NCBI GenBank assembly: GCA_038025085.1
Contig: CM076146.1
Location: 15,598,001-15,662,000 of the forward strand
DNA: 64,000 nt
Origin: Tetragonia tetragonoides
Taxonomy: Eukaryota; Streptophyta; Magnoliopsida; Caryophyllales; Aizoaceae
Direction of reading: 5' to 3'
Part shown: positions 24,637 to 39,142 of the stretch, piece by piece
Layout of the letters: each line of letters opens with the position of its first letter
Position numbering within the stretch: the stretch's first letter is position 1
Program-made: the position numbers and the translations under genes
The notes under the pieces: model-generated
Told to the model about the DNA's origin: nothing
The model's input: only the letters and a program-made list of their open reading frames with translations
Databases searched by the model: none

Positions 24637-25186
24637 GTTAGTATTTTATAAAGCTCTAGCGACGTTTACACATTTTAAATGCATTTTCGGCAACATTTTA
24701 GTATTTTTTTAGACTTTTTCGTCAGATTCACATGAATGTTGGTCGTCGAAAAGAATAATTAATTAAAATAATAATAATAAAATAATTTCCGTATATATTT
24801 CCTATTTCTACCCCATTTTCCCAATTAAATACTTTCTATTTCTCATTTCCCTAAAGAACTTTCTTCAAATACTCTCTCTCTACTCCTAATTTATCTGATT
24901 TATAAGCACCATAGCAGAGAGAGAGGTATTTGAAGAATTGTTTTTAAAGGAAATGAAAATTAAAAAGTATTAAGTTGGGGAAAATGGGGTAGAAATAGGA
25001 AATAAATACGAAAATTATTTTTTACTATGATTTTAATAAAAAATCTCTCTAGTGACCAGCTTTTGGGTGAATCTGACAAAAAAATCCAAAAAAAAAATCA
25101 AAATGTCGGTGGAGGTTCATTTAAAATGTGTAAACGTCGTAGGAGCTTTATAACATACCAACTTGTCGTTTGGCGTTCATTTAAAA
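24613..25186. mobile_element. 574-bp foldback element
   Basis: Nearly the whole segment is an imperfect inverted repeat. The left arm (24613-24880) starts TTTTAAATGAACCCCAAACG; the right arm (24914-25186) ends CGTTTGGCGTTCATTTAAAA. Inner parts also pair (TTTCTACCCCATTTTCCC with GGGGAAAATGGGGTAGAAA, and CAAATACTCTCTCTC with GAGAGAGAGGTATTTG). The loop is only about 33 bp. It has no coding capacity and abuts the 5' truncation point of the LINE. Confidence 0.8.
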
Positions 25187-26700
25187 TACCAATTTGATTA
25201 ATTGGTCGTGGGATGAACTTATTTGAAGTTTGAACTAAACTTAATTGATATTTTCAGTTTCATTGTTAACCATTTAAAACTCGTTCAGACATATTCTTTA
25301 TAGAATTAATTTGGAAGTAGGCGTAGAAACATTTTCAATGACACAAATAATCAAGTATCATCATGCATTATTTGGAACAAAAATTTACTTGCGTAATAAG
25401 CTTCCACATAAACTAAAAACGAATTGGAATGAACTAAATTGAAGTAGAAAATAAGTCGAGAAGAACTTAACAAAGCTTAAATGATCATTGATGTATATAA
25501 TACGTTTGATAAATAGTTGTCCACCCTAGCATCTCAAAACTATGATACACTTCGCTAGAAATAACGCAATTGTCGAATATGAAGTTAATTAGTAATAATA
25601 TTTGTTTATTGTATGACACTTGATACGAAATGCAGGACCGTGAATTATGAGCGTTCTTAGAGTTGATAAAACACAATATGACACGATACAAGCCTACTTA
25701 TTAAGCTATAAGTCATGCCTACGACTTGACACGAAGACATTAACACGCGATGGAACGGCACAACACGACACTTTGCTCAAATAGTCATTTCCTTTTGATT
25801 ACTCCAATTTCTTTGAAGTATTGTGGCTTTAGAGTGTAGCCCCACTTGAAGGAGTTTTTTTTTTTTTTTCAAAGACATACTCAAAGCTAGAGCTAGCCAA
25901 ATCTGATCGACCCAAAAATCGATCCGGACCCAACCTACTTAAGACTCGACATGAAAATCTTTGACTTGCTAATAACCCGAATCCGAAATTACCCGACTCA
26001 AGAACTGAACATTGTACGACAAGAGATGTATTTGCCCCAAAACCCGACCCGATATTGATCCGACCTATTGATGACCTGAATTCAAAGTGTCCCGAAGTGA
26101 CTATACTCGTTTGCCAAGTCAACTCAAAACAAACAAAATATCTTTTATGAAATCGCCTCAACATGAGACCAGCTTAATCTGGCGTAAGTGTGACATATCC
26201 TTATTTGAGGCGTGTCAAGTTGAGTTACCTCAGCCCTCAAATGAGTGTGTGAAAAAGTAAAAAACCAATACAATATGATTTTTGTGATTTTTGTCTTTTG
26301 TTTTTTCACCATATTATCCACGGAAGCGCGTTGCGCAAGGAAAAGCAGGTTCGATTCTGTAACACGTTACACGTCTCATGATTTGTTAACTGTTATGCTG
26401 TATTTTTGGAATATCTCAACTTCTAAAGCAACCATAATAAATAATGGATGAAAGATGAAATATCTAATCTACATACATTAACATGAGTATATGATCCAAA
26501 TTCAACGAAACCACCAAAAAAGACTCTTCTTCTACTTAACTTCCTTCTCCCTTTTAAAATATGACGTCATAATTATGCCCTCATGTTCTCATTTTCACCC
26601 TCTGATTAATTTATATATATTAAGAAAAAAAAGAAAAGAAAAAGGTCTTAGACCAAAATTCTGACCAAATTCATCAAATTACATATCTTCTTCTCCAACT
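25187..26700. other. Intergenic, with a GACCCGA-type low-complexity segment
   Basis: No gene recognised. At 25900-26110 there are scattered CCCGACCCGA/GATCCGACC phrases, similar in style to 63430-63680, a degenerate repeat class of unknown origin. At 25720-25775 there is a cluster of ACACGACAC-like phrases. A 111-codon minus frame (25829-26164) crosses the first segment and is not supported. Confidence 0.45.
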
Positions 26701-26736
26701 TCATTTACCGAAGCTAAAGGCACCCAATTTTATTTT

Positions 26737-26774
<38 letters not shown>

Positions 26775-27238
26775 AATCTTCCTTTATATTCCAAGTTTAT
26801 CCATAACGGTAAGTCCTGAGCTTTTTCTTTTTAAAGTTTGTTTATTCAATAGAATCATAGTTTGCTCTGCTCTTCTTGTTCTTCAACCTTTCTTTGGTGT
26901 GTTTTGATTAAGTCTGATTTGGGTTTTAAGTTTTCTTGATGCCACATGTTATATAGAAGCAATTCTGTTTGTGGGTATTTCAGTTTTGTAAAGATGTATG
27001 GATTTGAATGAGAATTTATTATGACTTGGGATTGAATTGCAATGGAATAGTGGGCATTTATTAGATGTTTTCTTGTTTGATTTTTGAATAATTATTGTCA
27101 ATAATAAAATGCTGCTGGTTCTGATTGCAGTTTTGTATGATTGAAATTGTGGGAAATTTCTATAAAGATTTTATTTATTTTGGAAGCAACACTGGGGCCT
27201 GGGGAGATCAAAGGGTAGCAAGAATTTCTGGTTGATAT
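26701..27238 (+). promoter_or_regulatory. 5' leader of the unknown-function gene, with CT repeat and leader intron
   Basis: A (CT)n run at about 26742-26769 lies in the likely 5' UTR. A good splice donor (AACG|GTAAGTCC, GT at 26809) and acceptor (GATTGCAG, AG at 27129-27130) define a 322-bp leader intron before the ATG at 27239. The transcription start is inferred to lie near 26700. Confidence 0.6.
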
Positions 27239-30200
27239 ATGTCTCTGGCATTTCCTAACCTGTCTTGGTTGTTGAGGAGTAGTAAACAAAAGGAGGCTAA
27301 ATTGCAAAATGGGTCTTCTTTAAATTCCTCAACTGAACTGAATTTGCTTGAACTGGATGTGTTGAAGTTTCCTTCTGCTAATGTGGGTAACAAAGCTTCT
27401 AGTTCTAGGAAGGTTAGGCGAAATTGGGATAGTCGTGACGAGGGGAAGATTGATAGGGAGTATGATGTTGTGCTTGTGCCTTCTGATGGAGGGTGCTTCT
27501 CTGATTGTGAATCGGATGACTCCGATTGGTCTATTGGATGGTCAGAGCCTCATGCCCCTGGGTTCTTGAGCGATGATGAGATGGAAAGTGGCTTTGGTGT
27601 ACTTGTTCCTTGCTATGAGCGTGGGCGTGGAGGGAAGCGAGATAGTAAAACGAACATGCTACACCATGTTGCCACTGTTCCAGAGCTTTATGCTGCTGGT
27701 AAGTCTCCTTCACTTGTTCATTCATAGCCCAATTAGCTTTTATGTTTCTCTATCTAGTCTTTCTTTAAGCAAACATGAATTTTTGTTCGTAGAACTAGTT
27801 AGTTGCATATGTTGCTTTGTGAATTACGGCTTGATTTGGATAAGGTTGCATACATGATACCTCCAATCCCATCACTTTAATACCCCTCCATAGGCGGGAG
27901 TCTCTTAAGAAGTCGTGGGGTAATCGTATGGTAATTATGAATTAATATTTGTTTCTTTTGGGATCAGTTTCATGCTTGAGTCCTCACTAAGATTGAAGCT
28001 AGTATATAGATGTAACTATAACTTGCTCTTGAAGTATCATAATTCTTCCAAGTCATGTAGTGTAGGGACTGACACTTATGGTCTGTCGAAACAATGAGGC
28101 TGCAGTCTTTAAATTCACTGTTCTTTAAGCTTTTGAGAGCATGATTAGTAATCCTCTTTGCAACACATTAGCAGTTTTTGTCTGGCAGTGTTTTGATTTG
28201 CAAACCTTAAGGGGGCTTTGTAAGTCTTAGTTTAGGCATACAAGTAAGTCCTCAGCCTTATCTAGATGAAACAACGAATTACCTGCTTTTCTTTTAGCTA
28301 TATTATTTAAATGCTATCTCAGTCGTGTGTTTTATCCTCACGGTTTCTTGAGCTCACCCTTTTGCTCCCTGTTGAGGATTGCATAAGTAGCTGGCAATCA
28401 ACATAACAGTTTCCTGGAGCTCCCTCTTATGGCTTTGTTTTGTTGTTTCAATGGAAAAAGAGTCTATTTGGCCGAGCCCATCTTGTGGGTTGAGGCTTAT
28501 TGGGTGGTGCTTGTTCATTTGTTTTGCTCGTGAGTGATGTTTGTGTCACTGTAGTATCTGAGAGCATAGACATTTGGTGGTGGTTACCCTTTCTTAATCT
28601 TGATCTCTTTTTCGGTCGGGGAGGGGGGGGGGGGGCTCACCCTATTATTGTCAGGTTTTTGCCATAAATTTGATTTTTTAGTGTTTCACAGTGTTTTCTG
28701 GTTTTTTCTCTTGTATGGAGAATCCTATTCTCATTTAAAAATGGGAATTGTTGTCGCTATATTGAAAGAAGGTACTGCAGGCATTTATTTCTTAAACAAG
28801 AACAACTTATTTGCATGCTTCAAGATGGTGTAGGAGAGATTGGGTGTTTGAACTCTTTTTTCTGCATCTGTCTGGCCTCTGTGGTACAACAGAGCTGCAG
28901 TTTTCTTAGGGCTATGGATCGAATCATTATTCTCTCGATCAAGTAATCTACATCTCTCATCTTAGTTAAGGACATGATAAAGAAGAGTGCAACTTTTACT
29001 TTGGACTCTTTTACCTTGAAGGTGGTGTAGCAAAGATTGGGGTTTTTGAACTCTTTTATCTTTCTGCATCTATCTGGCCTCTGTGAAACAACGGAGCTGC
29101 AGTTTGCTTAGGGCTATGAATTGGATCATTATTTTCTTGATCAAGTAATCTGCATCTCTCATTTAGTTAAGGACATGATCAAGAAGAGTGCAAGTTTAGT
29201 TTGGACCTTTTATAGATTGACTGATCTGGCAACAGAGGAGAGGAGCGAATGGCACCTTCGATTTGAGTTCCATAGCTGAGGAGGGGTGAAGAGAAAAAGG
29301 AAGCCAATGCAATGCAACAACGAATAATATGTGGCGGGCTTGGGGAGGATACAATAGTTTGGGTTGGAGGGGACTGAGGGGAGACAGGATACTATAGAGT
29401 ATTGGTGGCCATTCTGACTTGGACTTGATGTTAAATCCTTTAGATGGAAACGGTCTCAACCAATTCTGTAGGGCCATGGCACCTTAGGTTCACCGTTGTC
29501 AAAGTTTCTGTGATATACGAGCTTGGGATTCATTTGTAATATTCTTAGTACTGCCATCTATCATCTGTTATCTTGAGCATGAAAAGCTGAAACAGAGTGT
29601 TTTGAAATCCTTGTCATGATTTTGGAAATGAGGTACCAGGTAATCACAATACTTAAAAGATCACACGGAAACAGGAGTTTACACTACAAAAATTCTTAGG
29701 ATACACTAAGTTTGGGGCTCTGCAGTTCTAACATCTTTATGTTGCACAGCAATTTAGCCACCAGTAAATGGAAATGTGAGCTCGTACAATCTGATAACTT
29801 ATATGATGGTCCTTTGGGATGGAAAGGATGCTCAGGTGTCATTTTGGGATTTCATTTGCTAGGTGAAACAAGGATAAAGATTTTTGTTACTGAAACACCT
29901 CAATGAAGCAAGGAGCTAGATAAGCCTATAATTTTTTTCTTTCTTTATCCTATTGGAGGATGGCGAATTTATTCTGGGTCAAAGTGCAAGTCGGAGAAGA
30001 ACTATTTGTTGGAGAATATCACATTCAAGTCAAATCTCTTATCTATTGGTGTAAAATTGGTATTTACTGCTTTGTAGCAGATTTCCAGTATATGTGCATT
30101 TAGGATCTTTCAGTCACAATGCTCAGTTTTCTGATTTTCTTCTGTAAACATCTTCGTGTGTTATGCATGCTACATTTTTCTCACAAAACCAATTCACTCA

Positions 30201-30581
30201 TTCCTTTGAGGACAATAAAAAATGCTCCTTGTCGGAGACCCTGCTTCCATTTCAACCTCGTAAGGTGTTTTTTTTTTCTCTTTCTATTCTTTTATGTCTA
30301 AACGCCAATGATTTCGCATATATACGATACATAATGCACTCATATGCTCCCTTCTCTCTGTTGAGAAAGTATAAATGACAATGATTCTGTTATGTCAACT
30401 ACTGAGATCCTTGCTAATTTCTAATTTCTTATTTGCTGGCACAAGGGCGTACAAATTCTAGGGTAATCATACTTGGTTTTCCATTTTCTCTGCTGATTCA
30501 TTTTATTTTTCTCGTTCATTCATTATTGCAGAGAGCAAGAAGTACATGGAGCAGTGGCTTTCCTCTCTGCAAGGCAGCTGA
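27239..30581 (+). CDS. Conserved plant protein of unknown function, 169 aa, two coding exons
   Basis: Exon 1 is 27239-27698 and exon 2 is 30532-30581, joined in phase 1 (donor CTG|GTAAGT, acceptor TTGCAG|AGAGC) to give 170 codons with stop. The protein starts MSLAFPNLSWLLRSSKQKEA and has a serine-rich stretch, then REYDVVLVPSDGGCFSDCES, an acidic aromatic block (DDSDWSIGWSEPHAPGF, LSDDEMESGFGVLVPCYERG) and the short second-exon tail ESKKYMEQWLSSLQGS. There is no signal peptide or membrane segment and no catalytic motif that I recognise. Codon use, clean splice sites and the AATAAA at 30745 argue for a real gene. The layout resembles small acidic plant proteins seen across eudicots, but I cannot name a function. 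The intron (2833 bp) carries a SINE remnant, a G-run and a tandem duplication. Confidence 0.8.
27835..27930 (+). mobile_element. SINE remnant in intron
   Basis: GGATAAGGTTGCATACATGA and CCATAGGCGGGAGTCT are phrases of the 3' part of plant tRNA-derived SINEs. The second phrase is shared with 50521-50640. It is truncated and the orientation is inferred. Confidence 0.5.
28619..28636 (+). repeat. Poly(G) run in intron
   Basis: GGGGAGG followed by an uninterrupted run of G inside the 2.8-kb intron. Simple repeat. Confidence 0.85.
28815..29210 (+). repeat. 198-bp tandem duplication in intron
   Basis: Two head-to-tail copies with period 198 bp, starting near 28815 and 29013. Shared phrases include GTGTAGSAAAGATTGG, TCTGGCCTCTGTG, GAGCTGCAGTTT, CTTAGGGCTATG and TTAGTTAAGGACATGAT. 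Confidence 0.85.
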
Positions 30582-30744
30582 AGTTGGAACTGCTTGCTGT
30601 CATTTCTGTTGCTGGTCATTGTTTAACAGCTATCAGCTGATTTCATGCTACGCAATTGGAAAGCTTGATGGGTTTGGCATCAGGTTGAAATAAGCTTATT
30701 CAGACTTTGATTTTATCTTTCACTGCTAATTGTAAAGATTTGTC

Positions 30745-30750
30745 AATAAA
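30745..30750 (+). terminator. Polyadenylation signal AATAAA
   Basis: AATAAA lies 164 bp after the stop codon of the 169-aa gene, and an A-run follows at 30774-30792. This suits a short 3' UTR. Confidence 0.6.
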
Positions 30751-30799
30751 AGCTCGAAGACCCAAGAAAGAGAAAAAAAAAAAAAAAAAAAACAAAAAA

Positions 30800-31313
30800 A
30801 ACAAGAAGAATATGTGAATACTTATGGATTCAGCGCCTGATTTTAAGTTCGTCCATCCGTAATTGAAAGGGCAAGAAGGGAGGGGCTGCCATAAAATTTC
30901 TACTTCAGCCCTGGCAAGGATGTGTGGTCGAGAATTCTTTATCTGTATATATGGATGTGGATGCGTCTCATTCTGCTTTTTTGTTTTTTCATTGTAAATA
31001 AATCTGTTTGTCTTAGTTTCCTATAATATTGTAATTAAATCTTTTGTTACTGATCACGGTGATTGATCAGTTGTAAATACTTCTTTCCATCAATAATATC
31101 AAGAAATGAGCTTGTTTTGAGCCTATTTATGGAGTGATTTAATAGCTTTCTTATGATTGATTATATGTTTATTTCATTCTCATTTCTTGATACCAGCACT
31201 TATGGTGGGTTGGGTGTATAAAAAGCAGACAATATATTTTCTCATTGTGTAACAGCTATGTTGGAGATCATGCAGGAACTACAGGAAACAGTATGAGAAT
31301 TGTTTCTGTGCCA
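30800..31313. other. Intergenic, nothing recognised
   Basis: Sequence downstream of the 169-aa gene. A second possible poly(A) region lies around 31085-31100 (CAATAATATC). No open frame or repeat identified. Confidence 0.45.
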
Positions 31314-31364
31314 GTACACAGTTGTACTTTTTTTTTTTTTGCTAATCTGTACACAGTTGTACTT
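31314..31364 (-). mobile_element. Poly(A)-only retroinsertion stub
   Basis: A 16-bp direct repeat GTACACAGTTGTACTT (31314-31329 and 31349-31364) encloses only 19 bp: an 11-T run plus GCTAATCT. On the minus strand this is eight bases followed by poly(A), as left by an extremely 5'-truncated LINE-mediated insertion. Confidence 0.75.
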
Positions 31365-31841
31365 GTATTGGCAAATAGTTTTCCTTTTCATGTTCTGGGA
31401 TGATCCTTGCTTGGTGGTCATCGAGAAAATCGGTATCTTTCATCGCTCTATCTAGCTTGCTCTTGTTATTCAAGAGGCGCGTATCCTACAGCCGGTCCTA
31501 GACTTTGAGGACGCGCAATCTGTTAGTGGCGCGCGCAATGACTATAATATGGGGTAGTTTCTTCCTTGTAGTGGTGGTGCTGCAACCTGCAAGCCTAGAA
31601 TTAGCACTACAGAGAATGATTCTCACTGCTGCATCCATGGTTAATTACTGACGAAGTTTCCGAGAGAGAAAGCTTCAACAATTGAAGGTGTTGGCCTTGG
31701 TGCACAAGCTAAAGAATTGGTCAAGAGACTCGATAGTTCATAGCAAGGATCGGTATAGAAAGTACTCCTTATTCAGGGCTGGTTGATAAATAATAGAGTA
31801 TGTGGTACTCAATATCCCAAGCAGCCAATTTTAGAAAATAA
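31365..31841. other. Intergenic, nothing recognised
   Basis: No convincing open frame, RNA gene or terminal repeat. Confidence 0.45.
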
Positions 31842-35394
<3,553 letters not shown>

Positions 35395-36708
35395 CTAGTT
35401 TAATCTCCGAGCTCCGCACGGACTCCTGATTATCTCTCGAAAACGAAAATAACTTCCTAAGTGATACCTCATCCCTGTTTTATACTGCACAACTAATTCT
35501 ACATTTGATTATTTTAATATTTTTGGTATGAAATGTCCCTTTAAATCGATCTACATCAAAATTAGAATGAATGTAAAAAAGATTGATTTATAAACATAAT
35601 CTTAGCCTACATCAAAATTCTAAAAAGAAAAAAAAAAGAGATAAAGATTAATAAACCTTTCTTCGAGTATACCAAGACTTTATTTTATCAATTTATTATT
35701 AGTCCAATTTAGTTTAATCTAACTCAGATTAGTTAAGTAGATCATGTAGGAACGTACCACTTAAATAAATTTCATTTATGCTATAAAATATTAAAGGTTA
35801 AGATAAATACATATGACATCAAATAGTTAAGGCTGGTATTGTTAGAAGTGTCATTTATTGTTATTTAACCAAGTTGTACACATGTGGCATCTACATGTAA
35901 TCTTCACACAGACATTTCCTCTTAAGTGTCATCCTACATGTCATCACCGCCAGAAAATGACCCAACTTTTGTAAGACACATACTTCATTTTGAAGATTTT
36001 TTCAAATCCAATCCATTAAAGCAAGATTTATAATTTTTTGACTTACATAACTAAAGTTTTTTTTTATTTTGTAATATAAAAAAAAAACTAATAAATATGT
36101 AATAAAGCCAACTAATGATAAGACATTAATGAGTGACACTTTGATAGTGAGTTGTTAGGCTATGTGGCAAGCTTTGCTTATGTGGGACTTAGGGGTCATC
36201 ATCACACGAATTTACACCTCCTACGTGGGGTCCTATGTGTCGTGCTCACACGAATTGGACTCACTTTATACGTATACCGATGTGCCGCCTATGTGTCATC
36301 TTCACACGAATATATATCCCTCTCATGTGGCGTCTCACATGTCATCCTCCCACGAAAAGAATCCAACTTTATAAGATATAGTACATATGCATCTCATTTT
36401 GAAGTATTTTCCGAACCTCATCCAATTGAGGAAGAATTATAATTTTTAAAGTTGCGTAACAAAAGTTATTTTATCTTATAATCTTAACAATATGATAATA
36501 AATATAATAGGTTGTATTTATGAAGTCAAATAATGATTATTAATTAATGCTTGACACACTTGGATGGAGGTTTAGGTGGCGGCATATGTCTCATCACCAC
36601 ACGAACTTGACGCTTACGTGGCATCTTAGGTGTCATGCCCACACGATTTTAGGCGCTTGCGTGGCATCCTACATGTCGTGGCCACACAAAATAGACTCAC
36701 TATATATA
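35395..36708 (-). mobile_element. Helitron E, minus strand
   Basis: A|CTAG at 35395-35398 with a stem region CCGAGCTCCGCACGG downstream. The interior is collinear with Helitron C (blocks at about 35538, 35840 and 36131 match 32761, 33515 and 33751). The 5' end runs into TATATATA and is cut by, or adjacent to, the Mutator-like element at 36709. Confidence 0.65.
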
Positions 36709-37576
36709 TAGGCCGTTGTTATTGCCAGGCCAAAGAACACTAATGCCAGGTCATTAATTACTTACGTTGACGATTTAGCCCTTCATTATAAAAAAGGCAA
36801 CCCAAATTATACTCTCTCCATAATATTACTATGTGTACCCTTGCTTTACTTACATATTAAGTATATAGAAATTAAATCCTAATGGTAGCCACAAAAAAAA
36901 TCTTACCAAAAAAAGAAGAAGGCATTTCTAAGTTTTTAAATCAAAAGAGGGCTATAGAGCTTCCATAATACAAAAAAAATATATAAAAAAAAATAATAAT
37001 AAAGAAGAAAGAAACATAGAGCTAGCCAGTTGGGCATGTAATTGAGCGATTATAGTGAGCTAATTTATGGAAATTCCAAGTCAATCACTGTGATACAATG
37101 ATATTGAATAATCACACAATTTTCGCACTAATATATAGCCTTAAACCATAGCAGGATTAGCAGCTCAACTGTTAATTGGTTATATCTAATATCCTATTAA
37201 TAGTATCCTTTTGTAAAGCAAGGTTGTCTACTGCCATGGGATGCGCCATGGGGTTGAACCGTTGAAGACTTGAAGTCCTTCAAGGTGCTTATAGTACTTG
37301 CGTCATTTGAAGACAAAAAGTGCACCTTGACGATATATGTGAGCAATTTAGGAAAATAATAATTTGAGTCTTGTGATTTTCGATTTGCTAAGTTGGTAAA
37401 AATGCAGGATTCGTAAATATTAATGTCTTTCTATAAATTTGTTGTAAATAAGGAAATGAAAGATAGTGAAAAATAAATAAGTGCTTTGCCTTATTAATAT
37501 GAAGGACTAAAACGTCAACCTAAATAATTAATGGTCTGACATTAGTGTTTTTAAGCCTGGTAATAACAGCGGCCTA
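36709..37576. mobile_element. Mutator-like MITE with ~80-bp inverted termini
   Basis: The left end begins TAGGCCGTTGTTATTGCCAG. The right end, read in reverse, begins TAGGCCGCTGTTATTACCAG. Pairing continues through AACACTAATGYCAG, CATTAATTA and GTTGACGATTTAG, about 80 bp in all. The total is 868 bp without coding. The flanks are TATATA-rich, so the length of the target duplication cannot be read. Confidence 0.8.
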
Positions 37577-38107
37577 TATAATGCAATTACATAAATCTAT
37601 TTCTTTCACAAAAATTACTGTATTTAATTTTTACTTTTAAAAAAAAAATTACGAGTGCGGATCGATGATTAACTCATACATACAGAGAAGAAAACAATGT
37701 GAAATGATCTTGCGTAACATATTAACATGTTAAACATTCCTCATAATTATTCTGGGTTTACGAAAGAGACAGAACGACTAAAAGAGGTTATAGCTAGCTA
37801 GACATCCAATAAATAATGGATTCAAATCCCACATAATGAATAAAAATATTATTTAAAGTCCTCGAAAAGGAAACTCCACAAGAACTTTAGAGAAATAAAC
37901 TCGACAAAACTCAAACACATAATAAACATACTTAATTAATCATATGATGTATTTTGTTATAAAAATATAAACTATTAATGTTTTTATAACTCTTATCCTG
38001 TACGAATGCACATTTGTCTGCACAGTGCACACATAAACACAGGACACAACTCTTTGTCAGTAATCAACATAAAAGGTGTACAAGTAAACAACAATGAACA
38101 AACACGA
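37577..38107. other. Intergenic, nothing recognised
   Basis: AT-rich sequence upstream of the tRNA-Gly/snoRNA unit. A GATTCAAATCCC phrase at about 37828 resembles a tRNA-like B box but has no associated structure. Confidence 0.4.
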
Positions 38108-38178
38108 GCACCAGTGGTCTAGTGGTAGAATTGTACCCTGCCACGGTACAGACCCGGGTTCGATTCCTGGATGGCACA
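38108..38178 (+). tRNA. tRNA-Gly(GCC) with damaged acceptor stem, part of a tRNA-snoRNA dicistron
   Basis: The sequence begins GCACCAGTGGTCTAGTGGTA, the standard start of plant nuclear tRNA-Gly(GCC). The anticodon loop is CTGCCAC (GCC at 38140-38142) in a GTACC/GGTAC stem. Box A (TGGTCTAGTGG, 38115-38125) and box B (GGTTCGATTCC, 38157-38167) are both intact, so an internal Pol III promoter is present. The 3' acceptor strand reads ATGGCAC instead of the expected CTGGTGC, giving three mismatches (2-71, 3-70, 7-66). A C/D-box snoRNA follows after about 14 bases, the arrangement known for plant dicistronic tRNA-Gly/snoRNA genes, where RNase Z cleavage at the tRNA 3' end releases the snoRNA. The tRNA may now serve mainly as promoter and processing signal. 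Confidence 0.85.
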
Positions 38179-38189
38179 ACAATTATTAA

Positions 38190-38274
38190 ACTGTGATGAT
38201 TTCTGCGCTCCCAGTGGCAGATTGGGTCCACCTCCAGATCATCTTCTGATGAAAGTTGTGCGCTTCTGAGCTTT
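38190..38274 (+). ncRNA. snoR43: C/D-box snoRNA (snoR43-like), copy 1
   Basis: Box C GTGATGA (38193-38199), C' TGATGA (38247-38252) and box D CTGA (38266-38269) are in correct order and spacing. Short flanking complementarity (TTAAA.. and ..TTTAA) gives a terminal stem. Its position directly behind a tRNA-Gly matches the plant dicistronic tRNA-Gly/snoR43 genes. The body TTTCTGCGCTCCC and ATTGGGTCC is shared with the second copy at 40276. It would guide 2'-O-methylation in the nucleolus; I cannot assign the target base. The family name rests on context and memory, not on a search. Confidence 0.8.
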
Positions 38275-38276
38275 AA

Positions 38277-38290
38277 GTTTTTTTTTTTTC
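38277..38290 (+). terminator. Pol III terminator T-run
   Basis: A run of T directly after the snoRNA box D and terminal stem, as expected for a Pol III tRNA-snoRNA transcript. Confidence 0.7.
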
Positions 38291-38372
38291 TACTAAAATT
38301 AGTAACAATACTTCGTCCACTGGATTTTATTTCATTTTATTTTTAAACTTAAAACTTTTCATCGCATTTCTT

Positions 38373-39003
38373 GAAGGTTTTAAGGTTACATTACGAGTAG
38401 TGAGTAATGAGGAAAAAATATATTCGTGATATTCTACTGTACATACATTTTCTTCCAATGGATTTTATTTTATTAAATTTAAAATTTAAAATTTTTCATC
38501 AGATATCTTAAAGATTTTAGGGTTAAATTACGACTACTGAGTAGTGAGAAAAAGTATATCCGCGATACTCTACTTTGTACATTTTACACCCCCCCTCTTA
38601 TTTCTACATATGTGAATACTGAATAGTAAGATTGTTTTATCTTATTTATAGTATTAAGTAAAAATTCAAAAGCATCTTGAGTAATGAAGGTTTTAAGGTT
38701 ACATTACGAGTAGTGAGTAATGATAAAAAAATATATTCGTGATATTTATACTGTACATACATTTTCTTCCAATGGATTTTATTTTATTGAATTTTAAATT
38801 AAAAACTTTTCATCGGATATCTTAAAGATTTTAGGGTTAAATTACGACTACTGAGTAATGAGAAAAAGTGTATCCGCGATACTCTCCTTTGTACATTTTA
38901 CAAACCCCCCCCCCCCCCTCTTATTTCTACATATGTGAATACTGAATAGTGAGATTATTTTATCTTATTTATAGTATTAAGTAAAAACTTCAAAAGCATC
39001 TTG
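38373..39003. repeat. 313-bp tandem duplication with internal subrepeats
   Basis: Two copies start at 38373 and 38686 with GAAGGTTTTAAGGTTACATT. Each copy contains two related half-units (GTTACATTACGAGTAGTGAG and GTTAAATTACGACTACTGAG). A C-run differs in length between the copies (about 7 versus about 14). No coding sequence. Confidence 0.85.
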
Positions 39004-39142
39004 TTCCTAACAGTAAGAGGTAAAGTACCTAGCTAGAATAAAATAGACAACTGTTAAATGGTTCACCAATCAAAGTATCACTTTTTGTTTGAAAAACATC
39101 ACTTTCGATCAAAAGTTATCCTTTGTTTAAATGTGTTAACAA

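Noticed and set aside
18499..25195. AAATTGGTA / TACCAATTT as a target duplication of the large LINE
   Set aside because: The two are inverted rather than direct, so they cannot be a target-site duplication.
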